From Desulfobacteraceae bacterium (GTDB taxonomy: Bacteria; Desulfobacterota; DSM-4660; Desulfatiglandales; B25-G16), in contig JAUWZV010000009.1 of NCBI GenBank assembly GCA_030615105.1, positions 1 to 34,214 of the forward strand: DNA of 34,214 nucleotides. The letters are read 5' to 3'. The notes under the pieces were generated by a model. It was not told the DNA's origin. It ran no database searches and saw nothing but the letters and a program-made list of their open reading frames with translations. The position numbers and the translations under genes are program-made. Positions 1-7,575 of the stretch are shown piece after piece; within the stretch, counting starts at the first letter, position 1, and every line of letters begins with the position of its first letter.

Positions 1-2
1 GA

Positions 3-62
3 AAGGCGGTTGGTCACCTCGGTCCTGAAGGAAAGGTAGCAAGAGTAAGGCTTCCGGAGTAG
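3..62 (+). CDS. possible C-terminal end of an upstream gene
   Basis: Frame 3 is open from the window edge for 19 codons and ends in TAG. The residues (AVGHLGPEGKVARV and following) read like ordinary protein rather than repeat translation. The piece is too short to assign a family, and 19 open codons can occur by chance. If real, it would be followed by the hairpins at 71-145 and the terminator-like stem at 187-230, which fits the end of a transcription unit before tyrS. Confidence 0.25.
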   Translation, partial: KAVGHLGPEGKVARVRLPE

Positions 63-70
63 TAGATACC

Positions 71-145
71 CACGGGCTCACGCCCATGGCACTCAAAAGG
101 CACTAACTTAATTTAAGGCATTCACCCCCGGGCTCACGCCCGGGG
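71..145. repeat. two hairpins sharing the core GGGCTCACGCCC
   Basis: The 12-mer GGGCTCACGCCC occurs at 74-85 and again at 130-141. The second copy lies in a perfect 8-bp stem (CCCCGGGC, loop TCAC, GCCCGGGG; 126-145). The first copy has a 4-bp core stem. A repeated palindromic core in non-coding DNA suggests a dispersed intergenic repeat rather than a regulatory site of tyrS. No function can be read from it. Confidence 0.6.
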
Positions 146-186
146 TCCTCTGCAAATTTTGATAGAAGGGGGTTCGGTAACTTTAG

Positions 187-230
187 GCCTGCCCGTCCCG
201 CTCTGCGGGACGAGGCGGGCGGGCATTTTT
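187..230 (+). terminator. GC-rich stem followed by ATTTTT, terminator-like
   Basis: GCCTGCCCG (187-195) pairs with CGGGCGGGC (216-224) with one G-T pair. Inside it TCCCGC pairs with GCGGGA around a TCT loop, leaving a 5-nt bulge. A run of five T follows at once. This has the form of a rho-independent terminator for whatever lies left of the window. It ends 34 bases before the tyrS start. The GCCTGCCCG word is shared with repeats near 21840 and inside ftsI, so it may be a dispersed repeat that also works as a terminator. Confidence 0.55.
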
Positions 231-264
231 AGCTCTGGCACTTTTTAATGTTGGAGGGGATTAA

Positions 265-1500
265 TTGAAAAATGCATATGATATCTTTGAGGAAAGAGGC
301 TTTATTGAACAGGTAACTGATGAAAATATGCTCAGGGAGCTTTTAGCCAAACCAATTACCTGTTATATCGGCTTTGACCCAACAGCAAAAAGCTTACATG
401 TAGGCAGCTTGCTTCCCATTATGTCCCTTGCCCATATGCAAAGGGAAGGTCATAGGCCTATAATTTTAGTCGGCGGTGGGACGTCCCTTGTGGGTGATCC
501 AAGTGGTAAAGATGAGATCAGACCTGTTATGATGAGAGAGGAGATTGACAGGAACGCAGAGGGTATTAAGAAACAACTTTCCCGGTTTATTGATTTCAAT
601 AATGGGAAGGCTCTTATGCTCAACAACGCTGACTGGCTGGCCCCTTTAAATTACATAGACTTTTTAAGGGATATAGGTAGACATTTTAGTGTAAACAGGA
701 TGTTGGCGGCCGAAAGCTACCGCCAGAGGCTGGAATCTGGCCTCAGCTTTTTAGAATTCAATTACATGCTCCTTCAAGCCTATGATTTCTGGTATCTTTT
801 TAAAAAATACAACTGTCTCCTTCAGATGGGAGGAAACGATCAGTGGGGGAATATCTTAGCCGGTGCCGACCTGACTAGAAGAATTGAAGGAAAGATTATC
901 TATGGTCTGACATTTCCCTTGATAACTACTGCTGACGGTTACAAAATGGGCAAAACACATAGAGGTGCCATATGGCTAGATGGAGAATTGACATCTCCTT
1001 ATGAATATTACCAATATTGGGTAAATATAGATGATATGGATGTAAGGAGGTTCCTTTCCTATTTTACATTCCTTCCTATAAATGAGATCAAAGGGCTCTC
1101 TCAGTTAAAGGGGGAGAGTTTACGAAAGGCTAAAAATGTTTTGGCATATGAGGCCACAAAAATATGTCATGGTCAAGAGGCAGCGGACAAGGCCCAAAGC
1201 TCTGCCAAACAGCTATTCAGTCAAGAAGCTATCAAGGACATTGAAGCAATCCCTGCTTACCCCATGACAAGTGATGAATTAGGTGAAGGTATTGAGGCAT
1301 ATATTCTTTTTAAAGAAACGGGCCTGTGTAAAACCAGGAGTGAAGCAAGGAGGTTAATATCCCAGGGGGGTGCCTATGTAAATGGAAAAAGGGTTCCATC
1401 CTTTGAGACAGTAGTTGGACCGGATTATATCCAGAATAATACCATCTTGCTAAGAGCAGGAAAAAAGAACTACCTCAGAGTTCATATCAAAGATTCATAA
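265..1500 (+). CDS. tyrS: tyrosyl-tRNA synthetase
   Basis: Class I aminoacyl-tRNA synthetase that charges tRNA-Tyr with tyrosine in the cytoplasm. The HIGH-like motif is HVGS (residues 45-48) and the KMSKS-like loop is KMGKT (227-231). The tyrosine pocket region includes QMGGNDQWGN (about 187-196). An S4 RNA-binding domain occupies about 350-405. The length of 411 aa is normal for TyrRS. The start is TTG at 265, preceded by GGAGGGGA at 253-260; nearby ATG triplets are out of frame, and the next in-frame Met is residue 22, which would cut the family N-terminus. The gene stands alone ahead of rpoH with a 72-base gap. Nothing in it looks damaged. Confidence 0.97.
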   Translation: MKNAYDIFEERGFIEQVTDENMLRELLAKPITCYIGFDPTAKSLHVGSLLPIMSLAHMQREGHRPIILVGGGTSLVGDPSGKDEIRPVMMREEIDRNAEGIKKQLSRFIDFNNGKALMLNNADWLAPLNYIDFLRDIGRHFSVNRMLAAESYRQRLESGLSFLEFNYMLLQAYDFWYLFKKYNCLLQMGGNDQWGNILAGADLTRRIEGKIIYGLTFPLITTADGYKMGKTHRGAIWLDGELTSPYEYYQYWVNIDDMDVRRFLSYFTFLPINEIKGLSQLKGESLRKAKNVLAYEATKICHGQEAADKAQSSAKQLFSQEAIKDIEAIPAYPMTSDELGEGIEAYILFKETGLCKTRSEARRLISQGGAYVNGKRVPSFETVVGPDYIQNNTILLRAGKKNYLRVHIKDS

Positions 1501-1513
1501 CTCCTTCTCTTAG

Positions 1514-1558
1514 ACTCCATCACTCCAATGATCCATCACCCCATCACTCCATGACTCC
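1514..1558. repeat. CCATCACTCC-type short-word repeat
   Basis: The gap between tyrS and rpoH is largely variants of one word: ACTCCATCACTCC, ATCCATCACC, CCATCACTCC, ATGACTCC. It is an imperfect microsatellite-like stretch and belongs with the other short-word repeats that fill gaps in this window. No coding potential or clear regulatory site is seen in it. Confidence 0.6.
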
Positions 1559-1572
1559 AAGAGTAAAGAAAT

Positions 1573-2541
1573 ATGAAAAAGAAAAAAGATAGAAGTGCTC
1601 AAAGAAAGAGAGAAGATCTAAGTACAGATGCCCGATATGACCTCGTTCCTGCTCCAAGAAAGGAAGATGGCGCCTTAGTCGCCTTTGATCCCTTACAGAT
1701 GTATTTAGGAGAAATGAGAAGATACAAGCTTCTTACAAAAGAGGAGGAGATAGAACTTGCTATTAGGTACAGGGAAAAAAATGATCAGGATGCCGCTCAT
1801 AAGCTTATTCTATCTAATCTAAGATTAGTGGTAAAAATTGCAATGGATTTTCATAGGTATTGGATGAAAAACCTTATGGATTTGATACAAGAGGGAAATA
1901 TTGGGTTGATGCAGGCAGTAAAGAAATTTGATCCACACAAGGGCGTGAAGTTTTCTTATTATGCCTCATTTTGGATAAAGGCCTATATCCTTAAGTTTAT
2001 CATGGAGAATTGGAAGTTGGTCAAGATTGGGACTACCCAGGCCCAAAGAAAGCTTTTCTTCAATCTTGCAAAGGAGAAAGAAAGGTTGCTATCTCAGGGT
2101 TATAATCCTGAACCCAAGCTCCTTGCAGAACGTTTAGATGTAAAGAAAGCTGATATTATAGAAATGGGGCAACGATTAGGTGGATGGGAAGTCTCTATTG
2201 ACGCCCCAGTTAAAGAAGACTCCAAGCAAGATTATAGTTCTTTTTTGCCCTCTCCAGAAATAGATATAGATAAACAGATATCTATGAGGCAAAGAAAGGA
2301 GTTACTCTGGGAAAAATTGGAAGAATACAGAGAAACCCTTTCCGAGAAACACAGGGATATATTTGATAACAGAATATTGGCCGAAGATCCCTTGACCCTT
2401 CAGGAACTTGGAGATAAATATAACATATCCAGGGAAAGGGTTCGACAGATTCAGGAAAAGATTTTAAAGAAGGCCAAGGAATGGTTGATGGCAAATATAC
2501 CCAATTTTGAAGAAAATTTCTCTGATCTTCTAAATGAATAG
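1573..2541 (+). CDS. rpoH: RNA polymerase sigma factor, RpoH (sigma-32) type
   Basis: Sigma-70 family factor of the heat-shock group, which directs RNA polymerase to stress promoters. Region 1.2 is visible at DPLQMYLGEM. Region 2 (LILSNLRLVVKIA through DLIQEGNIGLMQAVKKFDP, then FSYYASFWIKAYI) binds core enzyme and the -10 element. The RpoH box QRKLFFNLAK is at 158-167; this motif separates RpoH from other sigma factors. Region 4 ends in the helix-turn-helix ISRERVRQIQEKILKKA. At 322 aa it is slightly longer than the E. coli protein, with a lysine-rich N-terminal extension. The ATG at 1573 has only a weak purine stretch upstream. The next genes encode envelope lipoproteins and a membrane protease, so a shared stress role is possible but unproven. 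Confidence 0.93.
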   Translation: MKKKKDRSAQRKREDLSTDARYDLVPAPRKEDGALVAFDPLQMYLGEMRRYKLLTKEEEIELAIRYREKNDQDAAHKLILSNLRLVVKIAMDFHRYWMKNLMDLIQEGNIGLMQAVKKFDPHKGVKFSYYASFWIKAYILKFIMENWKLVKIGTTQAQRKLFFNLAKEKERLLSQGYNPEPKLLAERLDVKKADIIEMGQRLGGWEVSIDAPVKEDSKQDYSSFLPSPEIDIDKQISMRQRKELLWEKLEEYRETLSEKHRDIFDNRILAEDPLTLQELGDKYNISRERVRQIQEKILKKAKEWLMANIPNFEENFSDLLNE

Positions 2542-2580
2542 ACAATGTCAATAGGTAGTTGATTCATCTATTCCTTTCAA

Positions 2581-2630
2581 CGGCTTCCGAGTTCCGGTTT
2601 CCGAATTCCGGAATTCCGGGGAATCGGAAA
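2581..2630. repeat. TTCCGAATTCCGG-type short-word repeat
   Basis: Between rpoH and the TPR gene the sequence runs through variants of one word: CTTCCGAGTTCCGG, TTTCCGAATTCCGG, AATTCCGGGG, AATCGGAAA. GAATTCC is itself nearly palindromic, so arms of both orientations are mixed. It resembles the other intergenic word repeats of the window. No promoter could be picked out with confidence. Confidence 0.6.
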
Positions 2631-2659
2631 TAACTGTAAACTTTTAACATACACTACTA

Positions 2660-4408
2660 ATGAATAAAGCGATTAAAAAGATATCCATCTGGTCTTTGTT
2701 TTTTCTAATTGTGTTAGCCTTGTCTTGCGTTATGGTAGAAAAAAAAATTCCCTTAAAACAAAGTTCTACTCTGTCAGGAGAGGTTAAAAGAGAAAGAGAC
2801 CCTCTCCAATATGCCTATCAAAATTATGTCTTTGCCTCCATATCTATAACAAACGGCAATTACGAGCAAGCGGAAATCTATCTAAAAGAGGCCCTCAAAA
2901 ACGATAAAGATTCCCCCTATTTACTCATGAAATTGTCTCAAGTATTGGTTGAAAATGGGAAGGTGGAAGATGCCTTACACTTTGCCCGAAAGTCGGTTGA
3001 CTTAGCACCTGATGATCTTAAGGCACGTGAGTTCCTGGCAGAAATTTACTCTCGGCTAAAGAAATTCGATTTGGCTATATCCCAGTACAGGGTAATCCTT
3101 GAAAAGGATCCGGGAAACAAAGAGGTAAGGCTTCATCTATCAACACTTTTTATCAGGTTGAAAAAATATGATCTTGCTCTGAATCAGTTATCGATTCTGA
3201 TAAACAATGAGCCTGAGCTGATAATAGCCCATTATTATAAAGGAAGGATAAATCTGGAGCTTAAAGAATACAGCAGAGCAAAGCAGGCATTTCTAAGGGT
3301 CCTTGAAATAAATCCCAGGTTCCTTCCAGCCCTTTTCGATCTGGCAGCCTTGTACAGCAAGATTGATAAAGCTGATCAGGCAATAGAAACCTATAAAAAG
3401 ATATTGGTATTATATCCAACCAATACTGTAGCCAGGGAAAGGCTGATTTCCATTTACTACAAGGCTGGCCAAGAGAAATTGGCAGAAGAAAATATGGAGG
3501 AGATGAAAAAGATATTCAGTCCTGGGGATTTAAAAAGAAAAAGATTGGGGCTGATATACCTCAGGCATGGAAAACTGAATGAATCTATAGCAGAACTTAA
3601 ATCAATAGTTTCTGCATGGCCAGATGATCAGGAGGCCAGATATTATCTGGGGACTGCCCTGGAGGAGAATGGAGATTTTGATGAGGCCTATAAAAACTTT
3701 GATCTCCTTAATCCCAACAGCAATTATTTTATGAATGCCAGGATGCATATGGCCTATATCCTGGAAAAGCAAGAAAAGCTTGATAAGGCCATAAATCTCC
3801 TAAGGGAAACCATCAATCATAAAAAGGGTAAACCTCAACTTTATTTGATGTTGGCCTCTATTTATGAAATTAAAGAGGAATACCATAATGCTATGGATAT
3901 CTTGAAGGAGGGGCTAAAATACAATGAGAGAAATACTGGTCTTCTATACAGGCTCGGCATTGTATTGGATAAATTAAAAAGAAGCGAAGAATGCATTGAA
4001 CAAATGGAGATGGTAATAAAGATAAATCCTAAACATGCCGATGCCCTTAACTACATTGGCTACACCTATGCTGATAAGGGCATTAACCTTGATAAGGCAC
4101 AGGAGTTAATAGAAAGGGCTCTACAGTATAAACCCAATAGCGGCTATATAATTGACAGTCTGGGATGGGTTTATTTTCAAAAAGGGCAATACGATAAGGC
4201 CCTCATCAAGTTAAAAAAGGCTGTTGAATTGTCCTCTGAAGATCCTACCATTAATGAACATTTAGGCGATGTCTATTTCAAAAAAAAAGATTATGGGAAG
4301 GCCTTGGAAATTTACAAAAGGACAATATCTTTAAAGAATGCAAATCATGAGAGACTGAATAAGAAGATCAAAGATGTTATGGAGCATCTGAAAGGTAATT
4401 TGCCTTGA
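2660..4408 (+). CDS. large tetratricopeptide-repeat lipoprotein
   Basis: The N-terminus has two lysines, a hydrophobic core and a cysteine at position 23 (IVLALSC). The lipobox is non-ideal because position -3 is Ala, but export and lipidation are likely. The remaining 560 residues are TPR units, for example YEQAEIYLKEALKNDKDSPY near the start and YDKALIKLKKAVELSSEDP near the end, roughly fifteen or more repeats. Such solenoids act as protein-protein scaffolds; the partner is unknown. The stop codon overlaps the TTG start of the next lipoprotein gene by 3 bases (TTGA), so the two are probably co-translated and may act in the same envelope complex. Similar long TPR lipoproteins occur in Desulfobacterota. 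No enzymatic motif is visible. Confidence 0.85.
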   Translation: MNKAIKKISIWSLFFLIVLALSCVMVEKKIPLKQSSTLSGEVKRERDPLQYAYQNYVFASISITNGNYEQAEIYLKEALKNDKDSPYLLMKLSQVLVENGKVEDALHFARKSVDLAPDDLKAREFLAEIYSRLKKFDLAISQYRVILEKDPGNKEVRLHLSTLFIRLKKYDLALNQLSILINNEPELIIAHYYKGRINLELKEYSRAKQAFLRVLEINPRFLPALFDLAALYSKIDKADQAIETYKKILVLYPTNTVARERLISIYYKAGQEKLAEENMEEMKKIFSPGDLKRKRLGLIYLRHGKLNESIAELKSIVSAWPDDQEARYYLGTALEENGDFDEAYKNFDLLNPNSNYFMNARMHMAYILEKQEKLDKAINLLRETINHKKGKPQLYLMLASIYEIKEEYHNAMDILKEGLKYNERNTGLLYRLGIVLDKLKRSEECIEQMEMVIKINPKHADALNYIGYTYADKGINLDKAQELIERALQYKPNSGYIIDSLGWVYFQKGQYDKALIKLKKAVELSSEDPTINEHLGDVYFKKKDYGKALEIYKRTISLKNANHERLNKKIKDVMEHLKGNLP

Positions 4409-5205
4409 TACCTTATAAAAGATGGAATAATCTTTTATCATATGTGGCTATCTTTGTTTTAACCCTGCTTTTAGGATGTGCATCCCTTATACCCTTTCCA
4501 CCCGCTAAGCCTTTCAGCCAGGAAGAGACCGCCCGTCTTATCTCCCACCTGAGAAAACAAGGGGAAAGTATATTTAGCTTTCAAGGAGTTGGAAAAATAA
4601 GATTCAAAAAGGGGGAAGAAGAAACAGAGGCAAATCTTTTTGCTGTTGGCTGCAGACCTTTCAAGGTCAGGCTCGAAATTGCTCACCCATGGGGAAGACC
4701 CCTTTTTCACATCGTAGTTGATGAAAAAAATATTTCAGTATTATCCCTTACTGACAAAAAGTTTTTCAAGGGGCCATCAAGACCTTTAAATACAAATCAG
4801 TCTTTCTTATGTGGGCTTGATCTGGATTTAACCTGGAAGATACTTTCTGGTAGGGTACCAATATTGTCCGCCACAGGCGGAGCAGTTAGCTTGAATCCAA
4901 ATGAAATTACCCTTTTCAATAGTCAGGGTGAGGTTGTAGAAATAATATCTTTTGTCTCTGGGTCCCTTCAACCAAAATCAGTGTATTTTCAAAAAAAAGG
5001 GATTACCATAATTTTATCGGAATTTAAGGAAGAGGGCTTGGGACTCTACCCCTTAAGGATAAAAATAGTAAAGAAAGATGAGGATCAATTAGCAGAGATA
5101 AGATACAAGAATTTTAAATTTAACAAACCAGTCCCGGAAGAAATCTTCCTATTGAATCCACCACCAGATTTTGAAATCATTAATCTGAGCACTCACGAAG
5201 ATTAA
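4405..5205 (+). CDS. DUF4292 / LolB-like outer-membrane lipoprotein
   Basis: A signal sequence ends in a good lipobox, LLLGC, with cysteine at 25. The mature part has the repeated beta-strand pattern and the opening GVGKIRFKKGEEETEANLFAVG typical of DUF4292 and LolB-like proteins, which are thought to receive or hold lipoproteins at the outer membrane. The family call rests on pattern recognition rather than a search. The start is TTG at 4405, inside the stop of the TPR gene; no better start lies downstream before the signal peptide. The coding sequence contains the palindrome TCCGCCACAGGCGGA (4867-4881), a short GC-rich word unlike its AT-rich surroundings. The gene is 34 bases ahead of the Mut7-C gene. 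Confidence 0.75.
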   Translation: MIPYKRWNNLLSYVAIFVLTLLLGCASLIPFPPAKPFSQEETARLISHLRKQGESIFSFQGVGKIRFKKGEEETEANLFAVGCRPFKVRLEIAHPWGRPLFHIVVDEKNISVLSLTDKKFFKGPSRPLNTNQSFLCGLDLDLTWKILSGRVPILSATGGAVSLNPNEITLFNSQGEVVEIISFVSGSLQPKSVYFQKKGITIILSEFKEEGLGLYPLRIKIVKKDEDQLAEIRYKNFKFNKPVPEEIFLLNPPPDFEIINLSTHED

Positions 5206-5239
5206 TATTTTACCTCTTTTTTTAAAAGGAAAGAGATTT

Positions 5240-5689
5240 ATGCTATTTGTAGCTGATAGCATGCTTGGCAAGTTAGCCAGATATTTAAGGATCATGGGTT
5301 ATGATACAATCTACCAGAAAAGCTACCCGTACCAAAGACTATCTGAACTGGTTATGGAAGGAAGAATTCTCCTGACAAGGACTCATTCAACATATAGATT
5401 ATATTCTAACTCCATCTTTATAGACAATGATCTTGTGAAAGATCAACTAAAGGTGGTTGACAGCATCCTAAAACTTACACGGGATCGAAGAGACTGGTTC
5501 AGCAGGTGCCTGATCTGTAATTCATCTCTATCAAAGGCTGACGGAGAGGCAGTCAGAGAGAATGTTCCCGATTTTGTTTTTTTTCATTACCCTGAAAGGA
5601 TACTTTTTTGCCCAACATGCAAACGATTTTACTGGCCAGGTACCCACAGAGAAAGGATGTTAGAAGGGTTTAAGGATTGGGGATTTTGA
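5240..5689 (+). CDS. Mut7-C RNase-domain zinc-ribbon protein
   Basis: Small cytoplasmic protein of 149 aa. The opening FVADSMLGKLARYLRIMGYDT is the hallmark of the Mut7-C domain (PF01927), a PIN-like fold proposed to be an RNase. The acidic residue in ADSMLG and the LLTRT segment fit the family. The second half carries a zinc ribbon, CLIC followed by CPTC, and ends in FYWPGTHRERM, another conserved Mut7-C feature. AAAGGAAAGAG lies just before the ATG. It sits 34 bases after the LolB-like gene and 4 bases before the M48 peptidase gene, so it is probably in the same operon. The RNA substrate is unknown. Confidence 0.85.
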   Translation: MLFVADSMLGKLARYLRIMGYDTIYQKSYPYQRLSELVMEGRILLTRTHSTYRLYSNSIFIDNDLVKDQLKVVDSILKLTRDRRDWFSRCLICNSSLSKADGEAVRENVPDFVFFHYPERILFCPTCKRFYWPGTHRERMLEGFKDWGF

Positions 5690-5693
5690 ACCA

Positions 5694-7532
5694 ATGTTCA
5701 ACAACATTATTTATATTATCATTGTTGTAGTAATATTTAACATAAATTACCCTGGGGAGGGTCTATTCAGATCACCTGTAACAGCCATTCTTATTCTCTT
5801 TCTGCTCTGGCTAAATTTTACCATCTTATGTAGATATCGCTTCTCCAGACTCTTAGGTCCTTATAGGGCTAATTACACAAGTTTGGGTCAAAGCCAGGTA
5901 AGTATAGCCTATCAATCGGTGGTCACGAAACTCTCCATTCTATCTATAGTGATATTTGCCTCATCTGTTTACCTATTAAATCTGAAATACTGGCTTCTCA
6001 AGATCCCTGGTTTTACCACGTTTTCTATTCTTCCTGGTGCTGTGGCAATCCTTATCTTTTTTACTTTTCTTGCCACCATCTGGTATTATGGTTATCCGGC
6101 CTATTGCGCCCTTTTTAATGCTCCTATAAAAAGGTGGACCTACATAGGATCAAATATAAAGCTAAATCTTCCCATCCTCTTTCCCTGGGCAATTCTCACT
6201 ATTTGCTATGACATAATAAGCCTAATTACACGGCCATCTCTGAAAAAGATCTTTGAAAGCGAGGTCGGACAATTCATATTTCTTACCTTATTTATGATCC
6301 TCCTTGTCCTATTTCTCCCTCCCTTTATCAAGTATTGGTGGGGCTGTAGCAGCCTTCCACAGACAGAAAAGAAAGAGAGTATAGTAAATTTTTTCCAGAA
6401 ACTGGGCTTTAAATATAGAGACATATTACGGTGGCCGATATTAGAGGGGAGGATGATCACTGCCGGGGTTATGGGTTTGCTGCCAAAGTTTAGATACATC
6501 CTCATCACAGACTCCTTATTAAACATCCTTTCAGAGGAAGAACTCAAGGCAGTTATGGCGCATGAAATGGGCCATATAAAATATAGGCACATTCTTTTTT
6601 ACATCCTTTTTCTCCTAGGCTTTATGGCTATTTCCTTTGGCCTTTTTGATTTCTTCTTCTATGCAATGGCAATGCAACCCAGTTTATTTGGCTTGTTAAA
6701 TAGCCAAAAGGAGCTTCAGACAAGCATCTTTTATTTTCTGCTCTCTATACCCATCATCTTGAGCGTCATCCTTTACTTCCGATATATCATGGGTTTTTTT
6801 ATGAGGAACTTTGAGCGTCAGGCCGATCTTTATTCGGCCAAGATCATGGGTAAACCTGATCCAACTATCACCTCCCTTGAAAAGATTGCCCGCTTTAGTG
6901 GTCTAAGCCGCCATCATCCATCCTGGCACCACTTTAGCATTGCTGAAAGAATTGAGTTTTTATGGAAATCCTTGCAGGATCCTCAATTGATTAAACGCCA
7001 TTCAAGACGTTTAGCCCTCTCTTTGATTGTCTTTTTAGTCCTTATCACCTTTCTGGGATACACACTTAATTTTAGTCCCCTGAAGACCAATATTGAACAT
7101 AAATTTCTGACACATATCCTGAATCGGCAGCTTATTGAGTCGTCAGAGAATATCGAGATCTACAAGGCTCTCGCCTATGTCTATCACAGGAGAAAGAACC
7201 TTGCCAAGGCTCAATGGACATATGAAAATATCCTCAGGCTAAATCCTGATAATGGATTAGCCCTTAATAACCTTGCATGGATTTTAGCTACAGCCCAGGA
7301 TACAACACTACTTGATTATCCAAGGGCACTTAAATTAGCTAAACGGGCAGTTGAGATAGAAAGATCACCAACCTTTCTTGACACCTTAGCTGAGGCTTAC
7401 TATGTAAATGGATTGTATGATCAGGCATTGCAAACCATAAAAGAGGCCTTAGAGAATGCATCTGGAAATAGGGGATATCTTAACAGTCAGTTGAAGAAAT
7501 TTAGTAAAGCACAGGGTCTCCCAGGAAGATGA
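5694..7532 (+). CDS. membrane M48-family metalloprotease with C-terminal TPR
   Basis: Integral membrane zinc protease of the HtpX/Ste24 (M48) group. Several hydrophobic helices occupy residues 1-220. The catalytic HEMGH is at 290-294 and the third zinc ligand is the Glu of NFERQAD (E374), with two more helices between them and another near 440. Residues about 490-600 form TPR units (NIEIYKALAYVYHRRKNLAKAQ, SPTFLDTLAEAYYVNGLYDQA). M48 enzymes degrade misfolded membrane or envelope proteins, which fits a place downstream of rpoH. At 612 aa it is larger than HtpX because of the extra helices and TPR tail. It starts 4 bases after the Mut7-C stop with GGGGAT upstream. It is convergent with the minus-strand DUF885 gene, 43 bases away. 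Confidence 0.88.
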   Translation: MFNNIIYIIIVVVIFNINYPGEGLFRSPVTAILILFLLWLNFTILCRYRFSRLLGPYRANYTSLGQSQVSIAYQSVVTKLSILSIVIFASSVYLLNLKYWLLKIPGFTTFSILPGAVAILIFFTFLATIWYYGYPAYCALFNAPIKRWTYIGSNIKLNLPILFPWAILTICYDIISLITRPSLKKIFESEVGQFIFLTLFMILLVLFLPPFIKYWWGCSSLPQTEKKESIVNFFQKLGFKYRDILRWPILEGRMITAGVMGLLPKFRYILITDSLLNILSEEELKAVMAHEMGHIKYRHILFYILFLLGFMAISFGLFDFFFYAMAMQPSLFGLLNSQKELQTSIFYFLLSIPIILSVILYFRYIMGFFMRNFERQADLYSAKIMGKPDPTITSLEKIARFSGLSRHHPSWHHFSIAERIEFLWKSLQDPQLIKRHSRRLALSLIVFLVLITFLGYTLNFSPLKTNIEHKFLTHILNRQLIESSENIEIYKALAYVYHRRKNLAKAQWTYENILRLNPDNGLALNNLAWILATAQDTTLLDYPRALKLAKRAVEIERSPTFLDTLAEAYYVNGLYDQALQTIKEALENASGNRGYLNSQLKKFSKAQGLPGR

Positions 7533-7575
7533 ACATAAAGGCAGACCCCTGCATAACAGAAGTGTCGATGTAGTG

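Noticed and set aside
1-264. tRNA, T-box or riboswitch upstream of tyrS
   Set aside because: Hairpins are GC-rich repeats and a terminator-like stem; no T-box sequence, acceptor stem or known riboswitch core was recognised.
7533-7575. Bidirectional terminator between the M48 and DUF885 genes
   Set aside because: Only a 4-bp stem (GCAG/CTGC) is seen and the T run lies inside the DUF885 end; too weak to call.
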